A stretch of 64,000 bases of DNA from Caproicibacterium lactatifermentans (GTDB lineage Bacteria; Bacillota; Clostridia; Oscillospirales; Acutalibacteraceae). The notes under the pieces are model-generated. The model did no database searches and had not been told where the DNA came from. It saw only the letters and a list, made by a program, of their open reading frames with translations. Positions 9,956-17,758 of the stretch are shown piece by piece (position 1 is the stretch's first letter; every line of letters begins with the position of its first letter). Location: NCBI RefSeq assembly GCF_013315815.1, contig NZ_CP046051.1:1827501-1891500 (forward strand). Reading direction: 5' to 3'. The position numbers and the translations under genes were made by a program.

Positions 9956-12584
9956 ATGGCTCCTGCCGGTTTATCTTATTTGGCAGCATTCTCCGGCGGC
10001 GCGCCGCATGTTTTTCCTGTACGCGTTTTAGTGCTTTTTCCAATTCCACCACTGTTATCGGCACAACCGACAGCAAAAGCGTCAGCAGCCACTGCAGCGG
10101 CGAAAGCACCGCGGTGCGGAAGATGACTGCCAGTGCAGGGACTGCCACAACCACCGCCATAGCCGCACCACAGGCAACTGTAGCCGCTATCAAACTGGGA
10201 TTGCGCGGACGTCCCTTCTCAAACAGGGAATGCGTGTCGCTACGCATATTAAAGGCATGGGCAAGCTGTGATAAGCTCAGCACAGCAAAACCCATGGTAC
10301 GCCCAATCACGGGATTCGCCGGATTGGCGTCAAAGAATACCCGCCCAATCGTATATGCCAGCAGGGACAAAGCACCAATTAAACAGCCTTCTACCAGAAT
10401 GGACCAGCCCATGCCGCCCCCAAACATACTGCTGCCGCGTCGCACCGGCTTCTGCTTCATGACATCGCGGTCCACCGGCTCTGCGCCCAGCGCCAGCGCC
10501 GGAAATGAATCGGTAACCAAATTGACCCACAGCAGCTGAATGGCCGCCAGCGGCAGCGGCAGCCGCAGCAGGAAACTGACAAACACCGCCAAGAGTTCCC
10601 CGACATTGCAGGAAAGCAAAAAATGAATGGTCCGGCGGATATTGCTGTAAATGCCGCGTCCTTCCCGAACGGCCTCTACAATCGTGGCAAAATTGTCATC
10701 CGCCAAAATCATATCTGCCGCACCCTTTGCCACATCCGTTCCACTGCGTCCCATGGCACAGCCAATGTCTGCTGCCTTCAGCGCCGGTGCATCATTGACA
10801 CCATCGCCGGTCATGGCCACTACTTCGCCGCGGCTTTGCAGTGCCTGCACAATGCGCACCTTGTGTGCCGGTGTCACGCGTGCAAAAATGGTATACCGAT
10901 AAATATTGCAGGCTAGTTCTTCCTGTTTCATAGCATCCAGCTCCGGACCGGACAGCACACTTCCATCCCCCAAAATGCCCAGTTCCCGCCCGACGGCCGC
11001 CGCTGTTTCCACATGGTCGCCCGTAATCATCACTGGCCGTATGCCCGCCTGCTGGCACAAAGCAACCGCATCTTCCGCCTCCGGCCGCGGTGGGTCAGAC
11101 ATACCGATAAGGCCAATGAACTGCAAATTGCTTTCCAGCGACTGGTCGCTGACACCAGAAAATGACGAAACCTCTTTCTGTGCCACTGCCAGTACCCGCA
11201 GCGCCCGTGTGGCCATTTCATGGTTCTGTGCCAGCGCACAGCCGCCGCGGCACAGGGGGGCAAGTACATCTGGCGCGCCCTTTGTTATCACACGAAAACG
11301 TCCGCCCGGCAGGCGAACTACTACGGTCATACGCTTGCGGGCTGAAGAAAACGGCACTTCCCGCACACGGGGAAACTGCCGGTCCAGCACCGCTTTGTTT
11401 CCGGCCGCCTCACACAAGGCCGCCTCGGTTGCTTCCCCCGAGATATGGCTGCCGTCCACTGTGCAGTTGGTGCACAGTGCGGCATCGTCCAGCAATTCCC
11501 GCCGTCGTGTACTGTGTGCCGGCAGTAACCCAGAAGCGTTCCGCAGTTCGGTCACCGTCATATGGTCCCGCGTCAGTGTGCCGGTTTTGTCACTGCAAAT
11601 GACACTGGCACTGCCCAGTGTTTCCACTGCCATCATATGGCGGACGATTGCCCGGTGCTCCGCCATATGACGCATCCCAGCTGCCAGAACGATGGTAACG
11701 ACCGCCGGCAGTCCTTCTGGAATGGCAGCGACCGCCAGTGAAATAGAGGTTAGAAACATTTCCAGCGGCGGCGTTCCCTGCACAAGTCCCATAATAAAGA
11801 TGATGCCGCACAGAACCAAAGCGCCTGTCCCTAATACTTTCCCAGTTACTTCCAACTTTTTTTGCAACGGTGTCTGCGGTGTTTTCTGCGTTGTCAGCAT
11901 ATGTGCAATATGCCCAACCTGTGTGTGCATTCCCGTTTCAACCACCAACCCGCGGCCATGTCCAGCCGTCACACTGGTAGAGGAAAAACACATATTGTGT
12001 CGGTCCCCCAACGGCGCTGTTTCCGAACACAGGATGTCTGCGTCTTTGCGGACCGCCCTGCTTTCTCCGGTTAGCGTACTTTCCTGCACCTGCAGTCCGG
12101 TGGTCTGCGTCAGGCGAATATCCGCCGGCACAAGGTCACCGGTTTCCAGCAAAACAACATCGCCCGGCACAAGGTCTTCCGCCGGAATATGTACCGTTCT
12201 GCCACCCCGCACAGCTTTTGCCTGCGGTGCCGCCATCTCCTGCAATGCGGCAAGCGCCTTTTCTGCGCGGCTTTCCTGCACAACGCCAATCACTGCGTTG
12301 ACATTGACCACCAGCAGAATAATAATGGAATCAATATAATCCGTGCTGCCCTGCAGCCAGGAGGTAAAAAAGGATACACCAGCTGCCAGCAGCAGAATCA
12401 GCACCATGAAATCTTGAAACTGTGCTAAAAAGCGCCGGATAAGCGGCTGCCCATGTTGTCCTGCAAGGGCATTTTTCCCCCATGTGCGCCGCCGGTCCGC
12501 GGCCTGTGCCCGATTTAACCCCTCCGGTTTGCTGTTCAGTTTTTTTTCACATACGGCCACTGTCAAGTTGTGCCAGTTTGTCAT
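9954..12584 (-). CDS. Cation-transporting P-type ATPase (Ca2+ type)
   Basis: The product is 876 aa with the full P-type ATPase layout: N-terminal cation ATPase domain, TGES actuator loop, DKTGTLTRD phosphorylation site, KGAPD nucleotide-binding motif, MTGDGVNDAPALK hinge, and a C-terminal block of six hydrophobic segments. VAAIPEGLPAVV in transmembrane segment 4 and NLVTDSFPALALG in segment 6 mark the P2A (SERCA-like) group, which exports Ca2+ (sometimes Mn2+) from the cytosol. The ion is inferred from these motifs. ATG at 12584 is preceded by AGGGGGGA. The gene stands alone; about 240 nt upstream hold no other gene. Confidence 0.92.
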   Translation of the reverse strand: MTNWHNLTVAVCEKKLNSKPEGLNRAQAADRRRTWGKNALAGQHGQPLIRRFLAQFQDFMVLILLLAAGVSFFTSWLQGSTDYIDSIIILLVVNVNAVIGVVQESRAEKALAALQEMAAPQAKAVRGGRTVHIPAEDLVPGDVVLLETGDLVPADIRLTQTTGLQVQESTLTGESRAVRKDADILCSETAPLGDRHNMCFSSTSVTAGHGRGLVVETGMHTQVGHIAHMLTTQKTPQTPLQKKLEVTGKVLGTGALVLCGIIFIMGLVQGTPPLEMFLTSISLAVAAIPEGLPAVVTIVLAAGMRHMAEHRAIVRHMMAVETLGSASVICSDKTGTLTRDHMTVTELRNASGLLPAHSTRRRELLDDAALCTNCTVDGSHISGEATEAALCEAAGNKAVLDRQFPRVREVPFSSARKRMTVVVRLPGGRFRVITKGAPDVLAPLCRGGCALAQNHEMATRALRVLAVAQKEVSSFSGVSDQSLESNLQFIGLIGMSDPPRPEAEDAVALCQQAGIRPVMITGDHVETAAAVGRELGILGDGSVLSGPELDAMKQEELACNIYRYTIFARVTPAHKVRIVQALQSRGEVVAMTGDGVNDAPALKAADIGCAMGRSGTDVAKGAADMILADDNFATIVEAVREGRGIYSNIRRTIHFLLSCNVGELLAVFVSFLLRLPLPLAAIQLLWVNLVTDSFPALALGAEPVDRDVMKQKPVRRGSSMFGGGMGWSILVEGCLIGALSLLAYTIGRVFFDANPANPVIGRTMGFAVLSLSQLAHAFNMRSDTHSLFEKGRPRNPSLIAATVACGAAMAVVVAVPALAVIFRTAVLSPLQWLLTLLLSVVPITVVELEKALKRVQEKHAARRRRMLPNKINRQEP

Positions 12585-12825
12585 AGGAAATCCCCCCTGC
12601 TGTTTTCACTTTATGCAATTCTTTAGGAAATCAGTACAAACTGTATTTGGATAAAATGGATTATTCTCCTGCTGGTGTGAAGCCAAATTATACAAAACTC
12701 TAATCTTGTGAAATCCAAGCTTACTTCTTTGCTCTCTTATTGCCTAAAGAATAAGCCCTTTTCTTGTTTTCGGGGTAATATATGGTACTTTTTGTTCATT
12801 CCTACTAAATACTCCACTTTTGCCC

Positions 12826-12854
12826 TTGAAAATCTAGGCGATAAAAGGTATTAT
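12826..12854 (+). promoter_or_regulatory. Promoter upstream of small unknown gene
   Basis: TTGAAA (12826-12831), a 17-nt spacer and TATTAT (12849-12854) form a good sigma-A promoter. The 12585-13053 stretch contains no gene, so transcripts would carry an unusually long leader of about 190 nt before the next start codon at 13054. Confidence 0.55.
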
Positions 12855-13053
12855 AAGAATGACTTAACAAGTAAGCCATATGGAAGATCTGCCGGGCTTT
12901 TTGTTTTTGTTGAAAAAGACGCCGGTTTCTCCTATTTTTTTTGTTTATAAAAGGAGAGATGCGTTCTTCCTGTCGGCGATAGTGTGAACGATTGTCACAG
13001 CCTGTCAAGCAACGGAGAGTATTCAATTGAAACAGCAAAGGAGAGCGGAGAAA

Positions 13054-13296
13054 ATGCAGATACGTAAGGAATTAATTGGAAAATCTACGACTGGAAGCAG
13101 CTGCCTACAGTATTATATCTATTATGATGGGGAGAGCTACGGCGTAGAAGTCGAGCAGGTGAAAACCCAGCTTGCCAGCGGAACCGTTTCGGACAGCCGC
13201 GGGCAGGCTGTCCACCTTGCACAGTCGCTGCTGCGCAATCAGGTCTTTCCCGATAACCTAACTGAAATTCTGGACGATTATCATTTTCTCGATTAA
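13054..13296 (+). CDS. Small uncharacterised protein (DUF6514-like?)
   Basis: The product is 80 aa and soluble, with no signal or membrane segment. An N-terminal beta-rich half (YYIYYDGESYGVEVEQV) is followed by a helical half (RGQAVHLAQSLLRNQVFPDNLTEILDDY). This shape resembles small Clostridia proteins of the DUF6514 type, but the assignment is from memory of the pattern and not secure. ATG at 13054 is preferred over a start at 13027 because GGAGAGCGGAG precedes it. It is followed within 65 nt by rubredoxin, which has its own promoter. Function is unknown. Confidence 0.65.
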   Translation: MQIRKELIGKSTTGSSCLQYYIYYDGESYGVEVEQVKTQLASGTVSDSRGQAVHLAQSLLRNQVFPDNLTEILDDYHFLD

Positions 13297-13299
13297 ATT

Positions 13300-13328
13300 T
13301 TGCCATGTGGTGGTGATTCTTCTATAAT
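13300..13328 (+). promoter_or_regulatory. Rubredoxin promoter
   Basis: TTGCCA (13300-13305), a 17-nt spacer and a perfect TATAAT (13323-13328) lie about 32 nt upstream of the rubredoxin ATG. Confidence 0.75.
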
Positions 13329-13359
13329 ATAGCAGAATCAGTTGGAAGGAGAAAACAAA

Positions 13360-13524
13360 ATGCAGAAATACGTCTGTAACGTCTGCGGCTATGTCTATGA
13401 CCCTGCCATAGGTGACCCGGACAATGGTATCCCCGCCGGAACGCCTTTTGAAAAGCTGCCGGACGACTGGAAATGTCCTCTGTGCGGCATAGACAAAAAA
13501 GAATTTTCCCCTGAAGAAGGCTAA
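13360..13524 (+). CDS. Rubredoxin
   Basis: The product is 54 aa, the standard length. Two iron-binding knuckles, [10 protein letters not shown] near residue 6 and CPLCGIDK near residue 39, supply the four Cys ligands of a single Fe. It is a cytosolic electron carrier, in anaerobes often feeding peroxide or superoxide reductases. ATG at 13360 follows GGAAGGAGAAAA; the in-frame ATG at 13342 is upstream of that ribosome site and is rejected. Confidence 0.97.
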   Translation: MQKYVCNVCGYVYDPAIGDPDNGIPAGTPFEKLPDDWKCPLCGIDKKEFSPEEG

Positions 13525-13589
13525 AATCCGCATGACAAAAGATCCCGGCAGAGAGGCTGCGCGGGGTCTTTTTTGACTGTAATGCAAAG

Positions 13590-13622
13590 AAAAAGGTTCT
13601 CCGTAAAGGAGAACCTTTTTTC
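13590..13622. terminator. Bidirectional terminator after rubredoxin
   Basis: AAAAAGGTTCTCC pairs exactly with GGAGAACCTTTTTT around a short loop. A weaker G/C-rich hairpin with a T-run precedes it at about 13538-13575. T-runs on both strands would also stop a minus-strand transcript coming from 13623-14267. Confidence 0.85.
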
Positions 13623-14267
13623 CTTCGTGCATAATATGAATGCCAAATTCCAGTCCCATTGCGTATATCTTTTTGGCCCACGTGCAAAGTCTACCTCCGC
13701 CTGCGGCTCCGACCACTGCACATCACATACAATGTACTCCCACCCAATTTTTTTGGGTGTGTCGCCATATAGGCGGCACCATGGCGGCCTTGTTTTTTTG
13801 CAGCATTGTTGTCCCGCCTGTTTGGTTGCTCCAGTGGTTTTTCGTAATCTGACACGGCTGAAGGCCTACCCCTATCCGTTTCACCTGCGTATGTCCTACC
13901 GCATGACAGGGCCTGCTTCCCTGGAAATGCGCTTTTCCACAACTAATATCGGTGCCTAGTCCATATCGTTCGTGGTGGGCGGTCATCCAGCTTTTCAGAT
14001 GCCTGTCGGACAGGCTGCAGCACCACCACAGATGAAGATAACTGCTTTGAACACAAGCGTGGTATGACCATTCTGCCACCGAACGAAACCTCTGATTTTG
14101 CTTTTACTATCACTCTGCTTTAATTCTCTGTAAAAAAGATAAAAAGGGCGCTGCCGCAGGCTGGAACTTTTCCCGCCGCGGCAACAGCAAAGGCAAAAGG
14201 CTGTACAGCAAGGTCAGCACTGCCGCAAAAGAAAGCAAATTGACCACTGGATGATAAGAGTCAAGCC
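13623..14267. other. 645-nt stretch without a recognisable gene
   Basis: No frame gives a protein I recognise; the minus-strand ORFs (up to 118 aa) are rich in Cys, His and Trp and look spurious. The stretch contains short hairpins: CACCCAA pairing with TTGGGTG at 13740-13759, and GTCGCC near 13761 with GGCGGC near 13772. It could be a degenerate gene or an unannotated structured RNA on the minus strand ending at the 13590-13622 hairpin. It lacks the RNase P GAGGAAAGTCC block and the SRP RNA core. Confidence 0.4.
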
Positions 14268-15002
14268 TCACGCCGATTCCTTCAGAATGCCATATTTCTG
14301 CTTTAAACGGTCCAGCTTTTCAAACATCGGCTGGGACACCAGCAGCAGCGTTAAAAAGGTTGCCAGCGCGTGTACGGCATTGGCCGGAACACCCGAAAGG
14401 TAAATGGCCCCTGCGCTCGCCGGTGTAATGGTATTGGTCATTAAAAACAGGGAACAGGTGTCCTGAAGCGGCCCAACAATAGCCATGACCAGCACCGCAC
14501 CAAAAATGGACAGTGGTATCCGCCGGCGGCTAATCATCCCACTGCGGCAGAAAATACCCGCCAAAAATCCGGCCATACCAAAGGCAAGCATCTGCCACGG
14601 TGTCCATGGGCCCTGCCCAAAAAAGAAGTTCGAAACAAAGGCCGCCATGGCGCCGGTCATAAAACCGGCCTGCGGGCCCAGTGCCGCGCCGACAATGATA
14701 ATAATAGCAGTCATCGGCTTAAAGTGCGGCGCCCAGATAAACAGCAGCCGTGCGGCCACCGCAATGGCACATAAAACCGCCAGTGTTACCAGCTCGCGGG
14801 CCTGTGGGCGGCGGTGCTCAAAGGAAAAGAAAAACGGCACCATTGCCAGCACAATCACCAGCAGGCTGGCCCCATAGGCATGTCCGTTGCCCATCGCCTT
14901 GCCGCCAAAAACCAGCAGCATTGCAATCCCTGCTAAGCAGGCTGTCATAACTAGAATGGACTTTTTGCTGTATGTTCTCTTTACAAATGATTCTTGTGGC
15001 AT
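14268..15002 (-). CDS. ECF transporter substrate-binding (S) component
   Basis: The product is a 244-aa membrane protein with about six hydrophobic segments. It is recognised as an ECF S component by its membrane pattern, by FFFGQGPWTPWQMLAFGMAGFLAG, and by its position directly after the EcfA ATPase with a 22-nt overlap. The FGQGPWTPWQM signature resembles S components annotated as cobalamin or precursor uptake (CbrT-like), but that is pattern memory and other vitamins are possible. It binds the vitamin and associates with EcfT/EcfA for ATP-driven uptake. ATG at 15002 has AAGGATG about 10 nt upstream. It is the last gene of the operon. Confidence 0.8.
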   Translation of the reverse strand: MPQESFVKRTYSKKSILVMTACLAGIAMLLVFGGKAMGNGHAYGASLLVIVLAMVPFFFSFEHRRPQARELVTLAVLCAIAVAARLLFIWAPHFKPMTAIIIIVGAALGPQAGFMTGAMAAFVSNFFFGQGPWTPWQMLAFGMAGFLAGIFCRSGMISRRRIPLSIFGAVLVMAIVGPLQDTCSLFLMTNTITPASAGAIYLSGVPANAVHALATFLTLLLVSQPMFEKLDRLKQKYGILKESA

Positions 15003-16657
15003 AATGTAATCACATCCTTACAGGTTACTGCATTGTTAAACTCATGGCGGCTCATACGATTGGCCGCGGTGGTATAAAAGCTGTTGTTGGAAAAAAACTG
15101 CGTTGGCGGGCTGGTCGTCAGTACACTGCCGTCAAAAAAAAGCGACACTTGGTCCGCATAGCGGGCACAGAATTCAATATCATGTGAAACCATAAGGATA
15201 GTCGTCTGCCGCTGTTTCAGCCGCTCAAAAACAGCGGCCAGCTGGGCCTTAAAGCCGCTGTCAATTCCCTTGGTCGGTTCGTCCAGCAGCAAAATCCGCG
15301 GCCGGCACAGCAGCACCTTCGCCAGCGCCGCTTTCTGCTGCTCGCCGCCGGAAAGGTCGTACGGGTGCGCGTCCAGCAGCTCGGTAATGTCACATTCGGC
15401 AATCACCTGCTGCAAAAGCGCTTCTCCCTCCTCTTTTGCGAGTTTTTGTGAGGAAAGCATCTCTTCCAGATCCTCCCGCACAGTCTTTTTCAGGAAAAGG
15501 CACTGCGGATCCTGCGGCAGCATGGCGAGGCACCCGTGAAATAATCTTTCTGTCTTCCAGCGGCGGATATTTTTCTGTAAAACCAGAACGCTCCCCCGAT
15601 AGGGACGGCAAATGCCGCAGGCGGCTTTCAGCATCGTGGATTTTCCCGTGCCATTGCCACCCACCACGGCGGAAAGCTTCCCTTTCGGCAGCTTGAGTGA
15701 AACGCCTTTCAGGACATCCGGCGTGTCTTTTTCATAACGAAACCAGACATCTTTCAGTTCCAGCACTGTTTCCGCGTCCTCCTCCGGCTCAGCTGGGCGA
15801 TTCAGTCGGCGAACAATGTTTTCTTTTCCTGCAAGCTCCTGTGTCAGCCAGTTGCGTCCCTCCCGCACCGTGACCGGGCAGGACTGACCGCCGCCGATAC
15901 TGTAGTAAACCTGCATAGGTGCCGGCAGGGACGGTACCAGTTCTGGTTTGTCCTCAAAAATGCGGCGGCCTGCCCGACGCGGCACATCGTCCGCAAAGAT
16001 ACTGCCATTGTCCATCACAACCACTCTGTCCGCACAGGGGATGATTTCTTCCAGCCGATGTTCCGAAATAAGAACCGTTGTGCCCAATTCCCGATTCAGC
16101 TTACATACTGTATTGAGGAAATCAGAAGCGGCAACCGGGTCCAGCTGGCTGGTTGGCTCGTCCAGAATCAGCATTTCCGGCTGCATCGCCATAATGGACG
16201 CTAGATTTAGCAGCTGCTTCTGCCCGCCGGAAAGCGTGCTGACATCCCGGTAAAACCACGACTGTATGCCAAAATAACTGGCCATTTCCGCAACCCGCAG
16301 CCGCATGGTCCGCTGGTCCGTGCCCAGGCTTTCCAGCCCAAAGGCTAGCTCGTGCCACACCTTGTCTGTCACCGTTTGATTTTCCGGATTCTGCATCACA
16401 TAGCCGATTTGGCTGCTTTGTTCCCGCAGGCTGACCTGCTGCAAAGGACGTCCCTTCCATAAAATTGTACCCTGCCGGGTGCCATGTGGTGCTAGCACCG
16501 TTTTTAGGTGGCTCAGCAGTGTTGTTTTGCCGCTGCCGCTTTTTCCACACAGCGCAACATATTCCCCTGAACGGATTGAAAAATTTACTTTGTGCAATGC
16601 CTCTTTCGGTGCCGCTGGATAGGAAAAGCTAAAATCTTTGACCGAAAATAATTCCAT
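14981..16657 (-). CDS. ECF transporter fused ATPase (EcfA-EcfA')
   Basis: The product is 558 aa with two complete ABC ATPase domains in one chain. Domain 1 has Walker A GKSGSGKTT near residue 38, signature LSGGQKQ and Walker B LILDEPTSQLD. Domain 2 has GGNGTGKST near residue 320, LSGGEQQK and LLLDEPTKGID. Both carry the switch His (ISEH, VSHD). Most Firmicutes use two separate EcfA proteins; a fusion is common for dedicated ECF modules. It powers the adjacent EcfT and S component. Its ATG (16657, after AGAGGAT) lies inside the end of ecfT by 73 nt, so the two are translationally linked. Confidence 0.92.
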   Translation of the reverse strand: MELFSVKDFSFSYPAAPKEALHKVNFSIRSGEYVALCGKSGSGKTTLLSHLKTVLAPHGTRQGTILWKGRPLQQVSLREQSSQIGYVMQNPENQTVTDKVWHELAFGLESLGTDQRTMRLRVAEMASYFGIQSWFYRDVSTLSGGQKQLLNLASIMAMQPEMLILDEPTSQLDPVAASDFLNTVCKLNRELGTTVLISEHRLEEIIPCADRVVVMDNGSIFADDVPRRAGRRIFEDKPELVPSLPAPMQVYYSIGGGQSCPVTVREGRNWLTQELAGKENIVRRLNRPAEPEEDAETVLELKDVWFRYEKDTPDVLKGVSLKLPKGKLSAVVGGNGTGKSTMLKAACGICRPYRGSVLVLQKNIRRWKTERLFHGCLAMLPQDPQCLFLKKTVREDLEEMLSSQKLAKEEGEALLQQVIAECDITELLDAHPYDLSGGEQQKAALAKVLLCRPRILLLDEPTKGIDSGFKAQLAAVFERLKQRQTTILMVSHDIEFCARYADQVSLFFDGSVLTTSPPTQFFSNNSFYTTAANRMSRHEFNNAVTCKDVITLCHKNHL

Positions 16658-17484
16658 AAAATATCCTCTTTAATATGTAGGAAGCTCGGGAACAGCAAAA
16701 GTGCCGCACTTCCCCCGAACGCCAGCCAAAACGCGGTCCCTGAACAGCTCCACTGGTAGCGCGGCGAAAAGGACACGGCCGCCAGTAAAAAACAGGCACC
16801 GAAAAACACCAGCGCGCCGCAGTCCGCCGCCCGAAAAGTATAGCGTGCAAAGGAAGTTCGCCGGCCGGTGCCGTAGCCGCGACTTTTCATAGAATCCGCT
16901 GTGGTCAGGGAACCCTCCAGTGCCCAGGATGTCAGTGCTGAAAGCCTGCCCACACTGTTCCGCAGCTTCTGCCGGGTATTCCCCGTGCCGGTGCAGCCAA
17001 TACCTTTTTGTACCGCCGTTATCGTTTCAGCCTTTCGCCGCAGGGCAGGCACCATCTGAAATACCATAGACAGCATCAGTGAAGCGGCTGGTGCCAGCCC
17101 GCTGAAAAGATACAGCATTTTGTCGCTGTCCATCGTTTGCTGCCAGCAGGAGGCCCACATCATCACTGAAAAGAACATTCCGCCGGCCGTCACGCCGTAC
17201 AGCAGTGCTTCCAGCGTATACGGGCGGCTAAAATAAGTGAACAACACCGTGCTGCCGCTGGTATTGAACAGCGGATTTAATGCTGCAAGCAGAGCGGAAA
17301 ATCCAAGTATGGACATTAGAAAGCGTAGACCGCCAGAGCGCCGTAAGAGCAGCATATACAACGTGGATGCCGCCGCGTCCAGTGCCAAAAAGCATGGGTT
17401 TGTCAAAAACACGCTCAGCAGCAGGGCTGCCGCAAAGAATATAAAACAAACACTGGGGTTGCAGGCCGCAAATGGTTCCTTCAT
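16585..17484 (-). CDS. ECF transporter transmembrane (T) component
   Basis: The product is 299 aa with N-terminal hydrophobic segments, a long cytoplasmic helical region and C-terminal hydrophobic segments, the EcfT/CbiQ layout. The coupling motifs are partly visible: SRGYGTGRR fits the second Ala-Arg-Gly-type helix that docks onto the ATPases. It is the first gene of the ECF operon. ATG at 17484 with GGGGGAA just upstream is preferred to the ATG at 17514. A weak promoter (TACAAT at 17549-17554) lies about 65 nt upstream. No riboswitch was recognised in the short leader. Confidence 0.85.
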   Translation of the reverse strand: MKEPFAACNPSVCFIFFAAALLLSVFLTNPCFLALDAAASTLYMLLLRRSGGLRFLMSILGFSALLAALNPLFNTSGSTVLFTYFSRPYTLEALLYGVTAGGMFFSVMMWASCWQQTMDSDKMLYLFSGLAPAASLMLSMVFQMVPALRRKAETITAVQKGIGCTGTGNTRQKLRNSVGRLSALTSWALEGSLTTADSMKSRGYGTGRRTSFARYTFRAADCGALVFFGACFLLAAVSFSPRYQWSCSGTAFWLAFGGSAALLLFPSFLHIKEDILWNYFRSKILAFPIQRHRKRHCTK

Positions 17485-17637
17485 GGGATTCCCCCTGACA
17501 ATATCTGTCGGCAAAAGTCCGTACAGTATAAAAGATTTGGCAATGTTTATTGTAGCACTGCCAAATCACTTTGTCTATTTTCCTTCTTTTTGTCTGTCCC
17601 CCTTTTGGGCTACCTCAACTCTTGACATGAAGCCAGC

Positions 17638-17687
17638 ATAAAAAATGGTGGCCTGCATTGCAACTTGGTACAATGCAGGCCACCGGA
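17638..17687 (-). terminator. Amylopullulanase terminator
   Basis: On the minus strand GGTGGCCTGCATTG pairs exactly with CAATGCAGGCCACC around a 10-nt loop, followed by ATTTTTTA. It is about 70 nt past the stop codon of the large glycosidase and separates it from the ECF operon. Confidence 0.92.
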
Positions 17688-17758
17688 TGATTGGCTAGCC
17701 CACCCAGTGCATGGAGCAAAGGATGGACTTTTGGGTTTTTCAGCGAGGCGACAAGTTC

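Noticed and set aside
13623..14267. RNase P RNA, tmRNA or SRP RNA
   Set aside because: Diagnostic blocks (GAGGAAAGTCC, CCA-ended tRNA-like domain, SRP core) are absent on both strands.
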